Assembly: GCA_963731285.1 (NCBI GenBank)
Contig: CAVSUR010000008.1
Location: forward strand, 1 to 64,000
Reading direction: 5' to 3'
Source: CAVSUR01 sp963731285
GTDB taxonomy: Bacteria; Actinomycetota; Actinomycetes; Streptosporangiales; Streptosporangiaceae
DNA: 64,000 nucleotides
Shown here: positions 28,315 through 37,131 of the stretch, piece by piece
Layout of the letters: each line of letters opens with the position of its first letter
How positions within the stretch are numbered: position 1 is the first letter of the stretch
Notes under the pieces: model-generated
What the model was told of the DNA's origin: nothing
Database searches by the model: none
Seen by the model: only the letters and a program-made list of their open reading frames with translations
Made by a program: the position numbers and the translations under genes

Positions 28315-29079
28315 TCAGCCACCCTGCTTCGCGAACGCCTGCTGCGCCAGCGGGTGGCCGGGGCCCAGGATCAGCGGCTGGCTCTGCGCCTCGGCCTGGC
28401 TGACCTGACCGGCGAGGTCAGAGCCCGGTGTCGCATAGAGCACATGGATCCGCCCGTCACCCGAGCCAGGCGGACCTACCGGGGCTACGGCGGCCGGGTT
28501 GCCCTGGGCATCAGTGACCCACAGCTGGAAGCTGTCATGCTTGAAAAATGCGATCTCGGTAATGGGGCTCGGATAGTGGTGCACGCCGCCGCCCGTCGGC
28601 AGGACGCCGGTGTGAGCCGGTGTCGGCAGCGGAACGCTGGCATTGCAGATGGAGTCAGTCCACTGAGCGACCCCGGCCGCGTCGGTGACCGGAGTGTCGA
28701 GCAGCTGCTGGATGCCCAGCTCCTGCGCAGCGCCGGGAAACGCAGCGTACAGGCGCTGGGCATTCTGCCGGAGCAGGTCGACCTTGGCCGGATCCGCGCA
28801 GAATTGCGACGACCATTCCATGCCGGCCAGATTGCGGACCAGGAACCAGCCCTGGGCATCCTTGAGCCAGAGTCCCCCGCCGTGGTGGTCCTCATACGGC
28901 GGCTGGCCATACATCAGCTCGCTGACCTGGCCCGCCATAGTGTTCATGGCCTGCCGGGAGCGTACGTACTCCGGTGAGTCACTGCGCTGGGCATGGCCCG
29001 GGATGTTGATCGTCCACGGCTCGTCCTCATGCTCCTGATGATCCTGGGTCGGATCGGGCGGGATAACGGGCTGAGTCAC
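28315..29079 (-). CDS. Hypothetical protein, DUF6424-like
   Basis: This 254-aa soluble protein has no signal peptide or membrane segment. Conserved-looking stretches are DEPWTINIPGHAQRSDSPEY, DHHGGGLWLKDAQGWFLVRN and FCADPAKVDLLRQNAQRLY, which I associate with DUF6424. No catalytic motif is evident. The GTG at 29079 starts the frame. It diverges from the MMPL transporter. Confidence 0.7.
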   Translation of the reverse strand: MTQPVIPPDPTQDHQEHEDEPWTINIPGHAQRSDSPEYVRSRQAMNTMAGQVSELMYGQPPYEDHHGGGLWLKDAQGWFLVRNLAGMEWSSQFCADPAKVDLLRQNAQRLYAAFPGAAQELGIQQLLDTPVTDAAGVAQWTDSICNASVPLPTPAHTGVLPTGGGVHHYPSPITEIAFFKHDSFQLWVTDAQGNPAAVAPVGPPGSGDGRIHVLYATPGSDLAGQVSQAEAQSQPLILGPGHPLAQQAFAKQGG

Positions 29080-29268
29080 GATTACTCCAAACGCCGGAAG
29101 GCTCCAGCATGACCGTGATGATCAGCTGCCCGCAACATCTCCGCGCCGCAGGCGGTGGGCCGTGCCGAAGCGCTGCGCCCATAGCCACGGTGCTGAACGA
29201 GGGTTACGATGCGCGAGGGCAGCTACGATGCGCTCGGGGGCAGTGACCATGCGCGCGGGGAACGCATC

Positions 29269-31512
29269 ATGAATAACCTGCTGGAACGACTCGGCGCTTT
29301 CGCTGCGAGACGGCACTGGGTAGTCGTCGTAGCCTGGCTGGTTATCCTCGGTGGCCTGCTGGGCGCGCGCCAGGCGTTCGGTGGTGAGTACGTCAACAAC
29401 TTCACGGTCTCGGGCAGCGGCTCGGCGGCCGGGGTGGACCTGCTGAACAGCACGTTTTCTGAGCAGGGCGGGTATGCCGGCCAGATTGTCTTCGGCGCTC
29501 GTCACGGCACCTTGACCGGCACGCAGGACGCGGTGAACCAGGCGACGAGCAACGCGGCCAGGCTGCCGCATGTGATCAAGGCGACCAGCCCGTTCGCGTC
29601 GGCGGACTCGGGCGCGGTGTCGAAGGACAATACGATCGCCTACTCCAGCATCTCCTGGAACGTGAACCCCAGCTCGCTCAATGCGGGATACCTGGACCAG
29701 CTGAACCACGCGGTAGCTCCGGCCCGGTCAGCTGGCCTGAAGGTGGAATACGGCGGCGGGGCCGGGCAGATCGGGCAGGTGACTCATGACCTGAAGTCTG
29801 AGGTCATCGGTCTTTCCTGCGCACTGGTACTGCTGCTGTTCATGTTCGGCTCGCTGATCGCCGCTGCCATCCCGCTGGTGTCCGCGATCTTCAGCGTCGG
29901 CGCCGGGTTGTCGCTGCTCGGCGTGCTGGCATCGGCGATCACCTTCCCGACCACCGCGCCCACCATTGCCACCCTGCTGGGGCTGGGCGTCGCGGTGGAC
30001 TACGGCCTGTTCCTGGTGGCCAGGCACCGGGAGCAAATGGATACCGGGATGGACGTCGTCTCCTCGGCGGCGCAGGCGGAGGGAACCTCCGGCGCGGCCA
30101 TCGTGGTGGCCGGCACCACGGTCGTGATCTCCATCATGGGCCTGTACCTGGCGGGCGTGGCTTTCGTCGGCTCGCTCGGCCTGGCCGCCGCGATCGTGGT
30201 CGCGATCACGATGCTGGCAGCGCTCACCCTGGTGCCCGCGTTCATGGGCGTGGCCAGGGGAAATGTCCGCTCGCTAGCTGCCCGGCTGCGCGCCAGGCGG
30301 GCCGGGCTGTCGGTACAGGAACAGGCGGCTCAGACCGCCGCGGTCACCCACGACCAGCATGAGCACAGCGCCTTCGCGCGGTGGGGGCGGAAGGTCAGCC
30401 AGCGACCGTGGCCGTGGGCCATCGCCAGCGTCGCGCTGCTGGTCGTTCTGTCGATCCCGCTGTTCTCGATCACCCTCGGCCAGCCCGACAATGGCACGAA
30501 TCCCACCTCGGATAGCAGTCGCCGGGCTTACGACCTGTTGTCTCAGGGCTTCGGGGTGGGCACTAACGGGCCGCTGGCCGTGGTGGTAAAGCTGCCGAAG
30601 CAGTCCAGCTCGGCGAACCAGTCGCTGCTGAGCACGATGGGCAAGGATGTCGCCGGGACCGCGGGCGTCGCGGCGGTCACGCCCGCGGCGGTTAACTCGG
30701 CCGGGACCACCGCGGTGTTCAGCGCGATCCCGACGACCCGGCCGCAGTCTCCTGCCACCGAGGACCTCGTTAACCGGCTGCGCGATGATGTGCTGCCCAA
30801 GGAGCACGCGACCAGCTATGTCACCGGCACGACTGCGGGAAGCGTAGATTTCACCGAGCGGATCACCAGCCGGATTTTCTGGCTTATCTTCGCCGTCGTC
30901 GCGATTTCATTCCTGTTGCTGACCACGGCGTTCCGGTCGGTGATCATCGCGACCAAGGCGGCGATCCTGAACCTGCTATCCATCGGCGCCGCCTACGGCG
31001 TGATCGTCGCGATCTTTCAGTGGGGCTGGGGAGCCAGCCTGATCGGACTGCACACCACGCTGCCGATCCCGGCGTACGTGCCGATGCTGGTGTTCGCGAT
31101 CGTCTTCGGGCTGTCCATGGACTACGAGGTGTTCCTGCTGTCGCGGGTGCACGAGGCCTGGGTCACCACCCGTGACGCGCACCGTAGCGTGGCGATCGGC
31201 ATCGGCAGCACGGCCCGCGTGATCACCACCGCTGCCGCCATCATGGTGACCGTGTTCGCCAGCTTCGTGCTGGACCCCGATCCCACCGTGAAGATGCTCG
31301 CCATCGGCATGGCCTTCGCCGTCCTGATCGACGCTTCCCTGGTCCGGATGATCCTGGTGCCCTCGGTCATGACACTGCTCGGTGCCCGGGCCTGGTGGAT
31401 GCCGCACTGGATGGAGCCAATCGTCCCGCAGCTGGAACTGGAGGGCAGCGCCGCCGCAGCAGCGGCGCCTGGCCCTGCGCTCACGGGTACGGGCTCATCA
31501 GCCGCAGAGTGA
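29269..31512 (+). CDS. MMPL-family RND transporter
   Basis: This is a large resistance-nodulation-division-type membrane protein, about 747 aa. It has two repeats of an extracellular loop followed by a cluster of membrane helices (first helix RRHWVVVVAWLVILGGLLGA). MMPL landmarks include GLGVAVDYGLFLVARHRE and FGLSMDYEVFLLSRVHEAW, with the proton-relay Asp-Tyr pairs. ATG 29269 follows GGGGA; an upstream in-frame ATG has less support. Substrates in this family are lipids or drugs; none can be inferred here. Confidence 0.9.
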   Translation: MNNLLERLGAFAARRHWVVVVAWLVILGGLLGARQAFGGEYVNNFTVSGSGSAAGVDLLNSTFSEQGGYAGQIVFGARHGTLTGTQDAVNQATSNAARLPHVIKATSPFASADSGAVSKDNTIAYSSISWNVNPSSLNAGYLDQLNHAVAPARSAGLKVEYGGGAGQIGQVTHDLKSEVIGLSCALVLLLFMFGSLIAAAIPLVSAIFSVGAGLSLLGVLASAITFPTTAPTIATLLGLGVAVDYGLFLVARHREQMDTGMDVVSSAAQAEGTSGAAIVVAGTTVVISIMGLYLAGVAFVGSLGLAAAIVVAITMLAALTLVPAFMGVARGNVRSLAARLRARRAGLSVQEQAAQTAAVTHDQHEHSAFARWGRKVSQRPWPWAIASVALLVVLSIPLFSITLGQPDNGTNPTSDSSRRAYDLLSQGFGVGTNGPLAVVVKLPKQSSSANQSLLSTMGKDVAGTAGVAAVTPAAVNSAGTTAVFSAIPTTRPQSPATEDLVNRLRDDVLPKEHATSYVTGTTAGSVDFTERITSRIFWLIFAVVAISFLLLTTAFRSVIIATKAAILNLLSIGAAYGVIVAIFQWGWGASLIGLHTTLPIPAYVPMLVFAIVFGLSMDYEVFLLSRVHEAWVTTRDAHRSVAIGIGSTARVITTAAAIMVTVFASFVLDPDPTVKMLAIGMAFAVLIDASLVRMILVPSVMTLLGARAWWMPHWMEPIVPQLELEGSAAAAAAPGPALTGTGSSAAE

Positions 31513-31724
31513 TCGCTGCAATCGCCGGCAGTGGCTTCGGCTCGGGCCCGCCCGCTCGGCTCTCACGGTGAGGGCCTGGTGACGTACCTGGTGCATGCCG
31601 CTGACGATCTGGTGCTGGTCGCCCGGATCCCAGTGGCTCGGAGAGCAGGGCAGGCGCGCGCGCCTATCCCGCAGGACGTCCTCAGTGCAGACGTCGAACC
31701 CGGCCAACCGGTCTGGTGCCGGGC

Positions 31725-32384
31725 CTACCGGGGCTGCTGGCTGCTGCGCCGGCCCGCTGAGCCCGGCTGCTGGCTGTCCTCCGGAGGGCCGCCGGCCCGC
31801 TGGCGCCGGATATGGCGCCAGCCGACGACCGCGATGAGGACAATCACGACGGCGGCGATGATGTAGGTCGGGGTGTGGAAGCCGTTGACGACCGGCTGCC
31901 ACCGGGCGCCGACGGCGTAGCCGGCGTAGGCGAGGGCAGCGGTCCAGGGGATGCACCCGATGGTGGTGTAGATCCCGAAGCGCACCGGCTCCATGCCCGC
32001 AATGCCAGCCGGCAGCGAGATGAAAGTCCGCACCACGGGCAGCATGCGGCCGATCAGCACGGCCCGCGGGCCGTACCGTTCGAACCACCGGTTAGCCCGG
32101 TCAAGCTCATGATCGCTGAGCCAGAGCCTGCCTCCCCAGCGCCGCAGCGCGGGCTGGCCCCCGTAGCGGCCCGCGGCCCAGGCGATGTAGCTGCCGGCCA
32201 CGTTGCCCGCCACGCCGGCGACGATCACGCCGATCAGGTTCAGGTGGGATCCGGGCACGGCTCCGGCGGCGAGCGCCCCGCCGAGCGTCATGATCAGCTC
32301 GGAGGGGATCGGGATGCACGCCGATTCCGCGACCATGAGCACGAAGATGGCGAGGTACCCGTAGCTGGCTATGAAGTGCTGCAT
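31725..32384 (-). CDS. DedA-family membrane protein
   Basis: This 219-aa protein has the VTT/SNARE-associated domain. It shows the ESACIPIPSELIM motif (E and P residues essential in the family), GNVAGSYIAWAAGRYGG, and FERYGPRAVLIGRMLPVVRT with the functional Arg residues. Some DedA proteins flip undecaprenyl phosphate across the membrane. It sits 58 bases downstream of uppP on the same strand, which suits a shared role in lipid-carrier recycling. Confidence 0.92.
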   Translation of the reverse strand: MQHFIASYGYLAIFVLMVAESACIPIPSELIMTLGGALAAGAVPGSHLNLIGVIVAGVAGNVAGSYIAWAAGRYGGQPALRRWGGRLWLSDHELDRANRWFERYGPRAVLIGRMLPVVRTFISLPAGIAGMEPVRFGIYTTIGCIPWTAALAYAGYAVGARWQPVVNGFHTPTYIIAAVVIVLIAVVGWRHIRRQRAGGPPEDSQQPGSAGRRSSQQPR

Positions 32385-32442
32385 GAAGGCGCTCTCTTTC
32401 CGCGGCGGGGCCGGCTGGCGCGGGCGGCCGCGGGCCCCGCCG

Positions 32443-33423
32443 TCATTTCATCAGGGTCAGATAGGCGAGGCAGGCCAGCCCGCCGACGACGCAGTAGATG
32501 CCGAACGGCGTCAGGGTGCGGGTGCGCAGGTAGCGCAGCAGGAACCGGACGGACAGATAGGCGCCGAGCCCCGACAATATGCTGCCGAACAGGATCGGCC
32601 CGCGGATTCCGTGGCCGAGCGGGCCGAACAGGTCCGGGATCTTCAGCGCGCCGGCCGCCAGGATGACCGGGGTGGCGAGCAGGAACGCGAACCGGGCGGC
32701 GTCCTCGCGGGACAGCCCGCGCCGCATGCCGGTGACCATCGTGACGCCGTCCCGGCTGATGCCCGCCAGCAGGGCCAGGATCTGCGCGGACCCGATGATG
32801 ACCGCCTGCGGGAAGCTGATGTCAGCCAGCCGCCGGTCGGCCCGGACTGCCCCGGCCCGCTCTTGCTGGCGCAGCTCCCGGGCGCCGGGCGGCTGGTGAC
32901 CGCCGCCGACGGTCACCAGCTCGGCCGGTTCTTCCGCGGCGATCTCGGAGTCGGCGGCCAGCGACGCACGGGTGCGATAGCGCTCCCCGGCGAGGAGGAC
33001 GGCGCCGTTGACGACGAGGAAGATCGCCGCGAGGATCGGCTTGCCGAAGAGCACCCGGAAGGCATGCTCGAACGCCAGCCCGGCGATTCCCACCGGGATG
33101 GTCGCCACGATGATCAGCCAGGCCAGCCTCTGGTCGGCGGTGGCGATGCGACGGTCCCGCAGCGAGATGAAGAAACCGCCGATGATCCTGGCCCAGTCCC
33201 GCCGGAAGTAGACGAGCAGCGCGGCCGCGGTTGCGACGTGCAGGCCGACGATGAACGCGAGGTAGGGCGACTCCGGTGAGGCCACGTTCAGGTCACGGGC
33301 CCAGCTGCCGCCGACGACGGCCGGGGTCAGCACGCTGTGGCCGAGGCTGGAGACCGGGAACATCTCCGAGACGCCCTGGATCAGCCCGACTACGCCGGCC
33401 TCCAGGTACGTAAGGTGGGACAA
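32443..33423 (-). CDS. uppP: Undecaprenyl-diphosphate phosphatase
   Basis: This is a BacA/UppP-family integral membrane phosphatase that converts undecaprenyl diphosphate to the monophosphate for another cell-wall cycle and gives bacitracin tolerance. Motifs are QGVSEMFPVSSLGH (Glu-rich motif 1) and GISRDGVTMV (motif 2, normally SRSGAT). At 326 aa it is longer than usual, owing to a hydrophilic loop of about 45 residues (roughly 150-200). TTG at 33423 is the apparent start. It is divergent from blaI. Confidence 0.9.
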   Translation of the reverse strand: MSHLTYLEAGVVGLIQGVSEMFPVSSLGHSVLTPAVVGGSWARDLNVASPESPYLAFIVGLHVATAAALLVYFRRDWARIIGGFFISLRDRRIATADQRLAWLIIVATIPVGIAGLAFEHAFRVLFGKPILAAIFLVVNGAVLLAGERYRTRASLAADSEIAAEEPAELVTVGGGHQPPGARELRQQERAGAVRADRRLADISFPQAVIIGSAQILALLAGISRDGVTMVTGMRRGLSREDAARFAFLLATPVILAAGALKIPDLFGPLGHGIRGPILFGSILSGLGAYLSVRFLLRYLRTRTLTPFGIYCVVGGLACLAYLTLMK

Positions 33424-33538
33424 GCCGGGCTCCTTGTCTGCGGGCGGCGGGCGCGGCTCCGCGTGCGGCGGCCGGCGGCGCTGCGTGAGCGAGGCGCCGG
33501 GCAGCCAGCGGTGGTGGCATACTGAACAGGATTGGCTT

Positions 33539-33573
33539 CTACAAGAACTGTAGAGTATCTACAAACTTTGTAG
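33539..33573. promoter_or_regulatory. Two BlaI-type operator dyads
   Basis: Dyad 1 (33539-33553) has arms CTACA and TGTAG. Dyad 2 (33559-33573) is a perfect CTACAAA-C-TTTGTAG. Their centres are 20 bp apart, two helical turns. They lie between uppP and blaI, just upstream of the blaI start. This matches the TACA/TGTA core bound by BlaI/MecI repressors, so autoregulation and possibly control of uppP are expected. Confidence 0.8.
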
Positions 33574-33598
33574 CTGCAAAATTCGAGCGGAGGCCGGG

Positions 33599-34024
33599 GT
33601 GCCCGATCACGTCCACCCGGCCGGGCCCGGCCGGGCCCGGCGGGGCGTCGGCGAGCTGGAAGCGGAGATCCTGGCCGTGCTGCGCGCGGCGAGCGGGCCG
33701 CTGACCCCGGGGGAAGTCCGTCAGCGGCTGACGGCGGGGCAGCAGGTCGGGCTGTCGTACAGCACCGTCGTGACCATCGTGACCCGGCTGCACGTCAAGG
33801 GCCTGCTATCGCGCCAGCGCTCGGGCCGCGGATTTGCCTACCAGCCGCTGGACGAGGCCAGCCTCGCGGCCGGCCGGATGAGCCTCGCGCTGGACGGCGG
33901 AACCGACCATGGCGCCGTGCTGAGCCGCTTCGTGTCCGGGCTCTCCGGCCGCGACGCCCGGCTGCTGCGGCAGCTGCTGGCTGACGACCAGGATCCGCCA
34001 GGCCCGGCAGACGGGGGCGAGTAG
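33599..34024 (+). CDS. BlaI/MecI/CopY-family repressor
   Basis: This is a 141-aa winged-helix repressor (LEAEILAVLRAASGPLTPGE, LSYSTVVTIVTRLHVKGLLS). GGAGG is 5-9 bases upstream of the GTG start. In this family the linked membrane metalloprotease relays an envelope or antibiotic signal that leads to cleavage of the repressor. The protease gene follows after three bases. Two operator dyads lie immediately upstream. Confidence 0.9.
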   Translation: MPDHVHPAGPGRARRGVGELEAEILAVLRAASGPLTPGEVRQRLTAGQQVGLSYSTVVTIVTRLHVKGLLSRQRSGRGFAYQPLDEASLAAGRMSLALDGGTDHGAVLSRFVSGLSGRDARLLRQLLADDQDPPGPADGGE

Positions 34025-34027
34025 CCC

Positions 34028-35004
34028 ATGTGGCTGCTGATGCTGCCGCTGGTCATCCCGGCGCTGGCCGGGGCGGCCGCCCGCCCGGTCGCCGCCCGGA
34101 TGGAACCGCGTCAGGCCGTCTGGCTGCTCACCACCGCCTCGGTCGCGCTGGCCGGCTGCAGCCTGGCCGCACTGGCGCTGCTGGCGGCGTACGCTGCAGC
34201 GCGGTCACCAGTGCTGGCCGCAGCGGGCGACTACTCGCTGCTCGCCGTCCAGCGCGCCGATCCCATCCCCGCGGCAGCCGGCATAGCCGCCGCCGTGACG
34301 CTGACCGCCGCGGTAATGGCGGTGACCGCCGCACTCCGCGCCCGCGCCGCCGCGCTGGCCAGGACATACCGGCGCGCGGCCAGCCTGGACTCCAGCGACG
34401 GCATCGTCATCGTCCCTGGCCCGGCCGTCGAAGCTTACGCCCTGCCCGGCTGGCCCGGCCGGATCGTTATCTCGGGCTGCCTGCTCGACCGCCTGGACCA
34501 GCGCCGCCGCAGCGCGCTGATCGCCCACGAGCAAGCGCACCTGACCGGGCGGCACCACCTGTTCGTCACCGCGGCGCGCCTCGCCGCCGTGGCGAACCCG
34601 CTGCTTTTCCCCGTCGCCCGCGCGGTGGAATTCGCCATCGAGCGCTGGGCCGACGAGCATGCCGCCGCCGTCACCGGCGACCGCAGGCTGGTAGCACGCA
34701 CTATCGGCGAGGTGGCCCTGCTGGCCAGCCCGGGCCGGTCAGCGCCAGCGGCCCAGCCCCGGCCGGCGCCCTGCTCAGTGCGCTGGGCCCGCGATGGCGG
34801 CTGTCGATGGTCAGTGCGGGGCCGGTACCGCGCCGGGTCGCCGCCTTGCTGACGGCGCCGCCGCAGCGCAGGGCTGGCCTGCCGGCGGCCTCCGCCGCAC
34901 TCGTCCTGCTCGCCGCCGCGGCCGCCCTGATCGCCGCCAGGGACCTGCACGCGCTGGTCGAGCTCGGCCAGGCCGTCCGCCAGGGGCTGCCGGGACCGGG
35001 GTGA
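34028..35004 (+). CDS. M56-type membrane metalloprotease, BlaR1-like (frameshifted)
   Basis: This membrane-embedded zinc protease has N-terminal helices, then HEQAH as the HExxH zinc site and the third-ligand region ERWADEHAAAV. It lacks the C-terminal penicillin-binding sensor of BlaR1, like most actinobacterial M56 proteins. The frame slips by one base at about 34735-34745 (after LLASPGR) and continues as SASGPAPAGALLSALGPRWR, ending with a last membrane helix and the stop at 35002-35004. It is co-transcribed with blaI. Confidence 0.8.
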
Positions 35005-35023
35005 GGCTTCCGCTGCGCGCGGA

Positions 35024-35980
35024 TTACCTTGACTGGCGCCATCCGCGTGCAGGTTGCGCTGCCTGCCGCCGGGGCGGTGCGGCTACCGCCGGCGGTCCGG
35101 CGAGCGCGGCCCTGGCTCCCCGCACGGCGCTGACGGCGGCGATGGCGCCGACGGCCGTGACCAGAGCGAGGTAAGCCCCGATCAGCCCGCCGTCGTGGTA
35201 GCCGGCGAAATCATGCGCCCACAGGTACAGGCCGGTGCCGGCGATCGCGCTCGCCGCGGATGCCAGGATCACGATGACCGCGGCCGCGGCGGCCGCGATG
35301 ACGGCCAGGCGGACGGCTGGCCCGCGGGGGCGCATCCGGCGCAAGGCCGCACCCGGCCCGGCAGCAGCGGCGCCTGCCGCGGCGAAGCCGGCCAGCGTGA
35401 CCACGCCGAACCACCCGGCCCCCACTCCGTTGGCCTGGCCGACCAGCCGGATAGTGACGATCAGGCCGATGAGGTAGCCGGCCGGAGCACCCGCGGGCAG
35501 CAGCAGGCAGGCGGTATCGCGCATGCTGTGCTCACGGCGAGCCCGGCGCAGCATCAGCAGCCACAGGGGCAGGGAGCCGGCGGCCAGGACGAGCCCGGAG
35601 AGCGCCAGGGCCGCGTCGAATACCGCATACGACCAGCCGATGACCGGATGGCCCGGCGGCTGAAGATCCTGAAGCTGGGTGAGCTGGGCGAAGACAAGCC
35701 CGAGGCCGGTGAGCGCCGACCAGGCCATGAGCACTGTGGCCAGGCTGGCCCGCATCCGCGCGGGCCGGTCATGCAGATGCCGCGGCGGCCAGATCCATGC
35801 GGGCGCCGCCTGCCAGGCCAGGCTGGAGAGGGCCGCCAGGCCGCCGCCCGCTTCGTCCAGCAGCGCCAGGACCTCTTCCCCGTAGCGGGCCCGCCAGGCC
35901 GGAGGGTAGAGGGCCAGTACCATGCGGGCGGAGAGTGCCGCGCTGCGCGGCCCGGGCCCCGAAGCCTGCCGGTCGCTCAT
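35024..35980 (-). CDS. Membrane protein paired with PadR
   Basis: This 318-aa protein begins with a conserved-type LYPPAWRARYGEEVLALLDE segment and has about six membrane helices after residue 80. Proteins of this layout often follow a PadR regulator in actinobacteria. Its ATG overlaps the PadR stop by four bases, so the pair is translationally coupled. No enzymatic motif is visible. Confidence 0.75.
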   Translation of the reverse strand: MSDRQASGPGPRSAALSARMVLALYPPAWRARYGEEVLALLDEAGGGLAALSSLAWQAAPAWIWPPRHLHDRPARMRASLATVLMAWSALTGLGLVFAQLTQLQDLQPPGHPVIGWSYAVFDAALALSGLVLAAGSLPLWLLMLRRARREHSMRDTACLLLPAGAPAGYLIGLIVTIRLVGQANGVGAGWFGVVTLAGFAAAGAAAAGPGAALRRMRPRGPAVRLAVIAAAAAAVIVILASAASAIAGTGLYLWAHDFAGYHDGGLIGAYLALVTAVGAIAAVSAVRGARAALAGPPAVAAPPRRQAAQPARGWRQSR

Positions 35981-36303
35981 GCTCCGGCCCACCCGGATCG
36001 CATGCTCAGCCGTTCCCTGGCCACGAACGCGACCTGGCTCATCCGCTCGGACTGCCGCGCGAGGGCCTGGGCGCCGGTCGCCGTGATCTTGTACGGGCGG
36101 CGGCGGCGGTCGAAGGCCAGGGGCTCGATCAGCCCGCGGGCCTCTAGCCGGGAGATCACCGCATAAAGCGTTCCGGCGGACAGGTGCACGCCCATCGTCT
36201 CGGCCACGTCCTGGATGATGGCGTACCCGTGCCTGGGCTCGTCCGCCAGGCTGGCCAGCACCAGCAGCGGCGGATCGGCCCACCGGTCCAGCCCGTCCAC
36301 CAC
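35977..36303 (-). CDS. PadR-family transcriptional regulator
   Basis: This is a 108-aa winged-helix repressor with PadR-type core: LVLASLADEPRHGYAIIQDV, LSAGTLYAVISRLEARGLIE and RRRPYKITATGAQAL. The GTG at 36303 is preferred because GGGAGG lies just upstream. It probably controls its own operon with the downstream membrane protein through the promoter at 36361-36388. Confidence 0.88.
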   Translation of the reverse strand: MVDGLDRWADPPLLVLASLADEPRHGYAIIQDVAETMGVHLSAGTLYAVISRLEARGLIEPLAFDRRRRPYKITATGAQALARQSERMSQVAFVARERLSMRSGWAGA

Positions 36304-36360
36304 GATGTCCTCCCTCGCCGCCGTCCCGCCTGGGCGGGCCACGCATTTGTTATGGCCGAC

Positions 36361-36388
36361 GGTATATCGCTAGACGTTATAGTGTCAA
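36361..36388 (-). promoter_or_regulatory. Promoter of the padR operon
   Basis: On the minus strand TTGACA (36383-36388) and TATACC (36361-36366) are separated by 16 bp, a good housekeeping-type match. The interval contains a short TATA-rich inverted symmetry that may be the PadR site. Confidence 0.6.
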
Positions 36389-36491
36389 CCGCTACAGCCC
36401 GGGACGGTGACCCGGCCGGCCGGGCAAGGTGGCCCCTGCCAATCTAGGCAACTAGGATTCGGGGGGTGCCGGGGAACGGCAGCAGTTCAAT

Positions 36492-36935
36492 GTGACCCTC
36501 GACCCCGGCCTTGTCCGGCGGATCAAGCACCACGCTCTCGATGCCCGGCTCTTGCTATCTGATCTTGTCGCAGAGATCCTCGAGGCACGGCTCAGCACGA
36601 CGGAAGACCAGATGACCGCAGCTGATCAGCAGCCAGCAGGTGCTCCGCGGCTGCAGCCGATGGTGCACGTAACGGACATGGCCGCCGCGGTGGCCTTCTA
36701 CGAGCAGCCCGGCGGAACGGTGCGGCACGGCAGCCGAGACGGGGACTGGGTCCTCATGCGCCTCGCCGGCGGGGAGATCAGCCTGCTGGCGCACCCGCCC
36801 AATCCCGGGCAGGACGAGGGCCCGGCGGAACCGAACTTCCAGGCCGCCCCGCCGCTGGAGCAGATCGAGGAGCGGCTGCGCCAGGCCGGCGTCACGATCG
36901 GGGGCGGGCCCGCTTGGTACCGCGGTTCTCAGTGA
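36492..36935 (+). CDS. VOC/glyoxalase-fold protein, C-terminally truncated
   Basis: The 147-aa frame opens with an arginine-rich helical segment (LVRRIKHHALDARLLLSDLV). It is followed by a vicinal-oxygen-chelate repeat (MVHVTDMAAAVAFYEQPGG, WVLMRLAGGEISLLAHPP). The second half of the domain stops abruptly after RLRQAGVTIGGGPAW, where a further 30-40 residues with the last metal ligand would be expected. It may be a damaged gene. Initiation at an internal ATG (36612) is an alternative. Confidence 0.6.
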   Translation: MTLDPGLVRRIKHHALDARLLLSDLVAEILEARLSTTEDQMTAADQQPAGAPRLQPMVHVTDMAAAVAFYEQPGGTVRHGSRDGDWVLMRLAGGEISLLAHPPNPGQDEGPAEPNFQAAPPLEQIEERLRQAGVTIGGGPAWYRGSQ

Positions 36936-37131
36936 CGCGGGCTGAGGTGCAGGATCACCACCTCGTCGGTACGGATCCGGCCGGCTTCTGCGCGGGGATC
37001 GTGCACGCGAACGCCGTGCCGCCACTGCCCTCCGGCCCGCCGGGCTAGTCTGCGGAGTTGATGACAGGCGAGCGGTACCTCACTCCCGGCTGGTTCGCCG
37101 AGCTCCTAGCGCGCGGGCCCGCGCGCATCTC

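Noticed and set aside
31531..31866. Small plus-strand gene between MMPL and dedA
   Set aside because: It overlaps the 3' end of dedA by 140 bases, lacks a clear ribosome site, and its end is the dedA shadow. A fossil in 31579-31724 remains possible.
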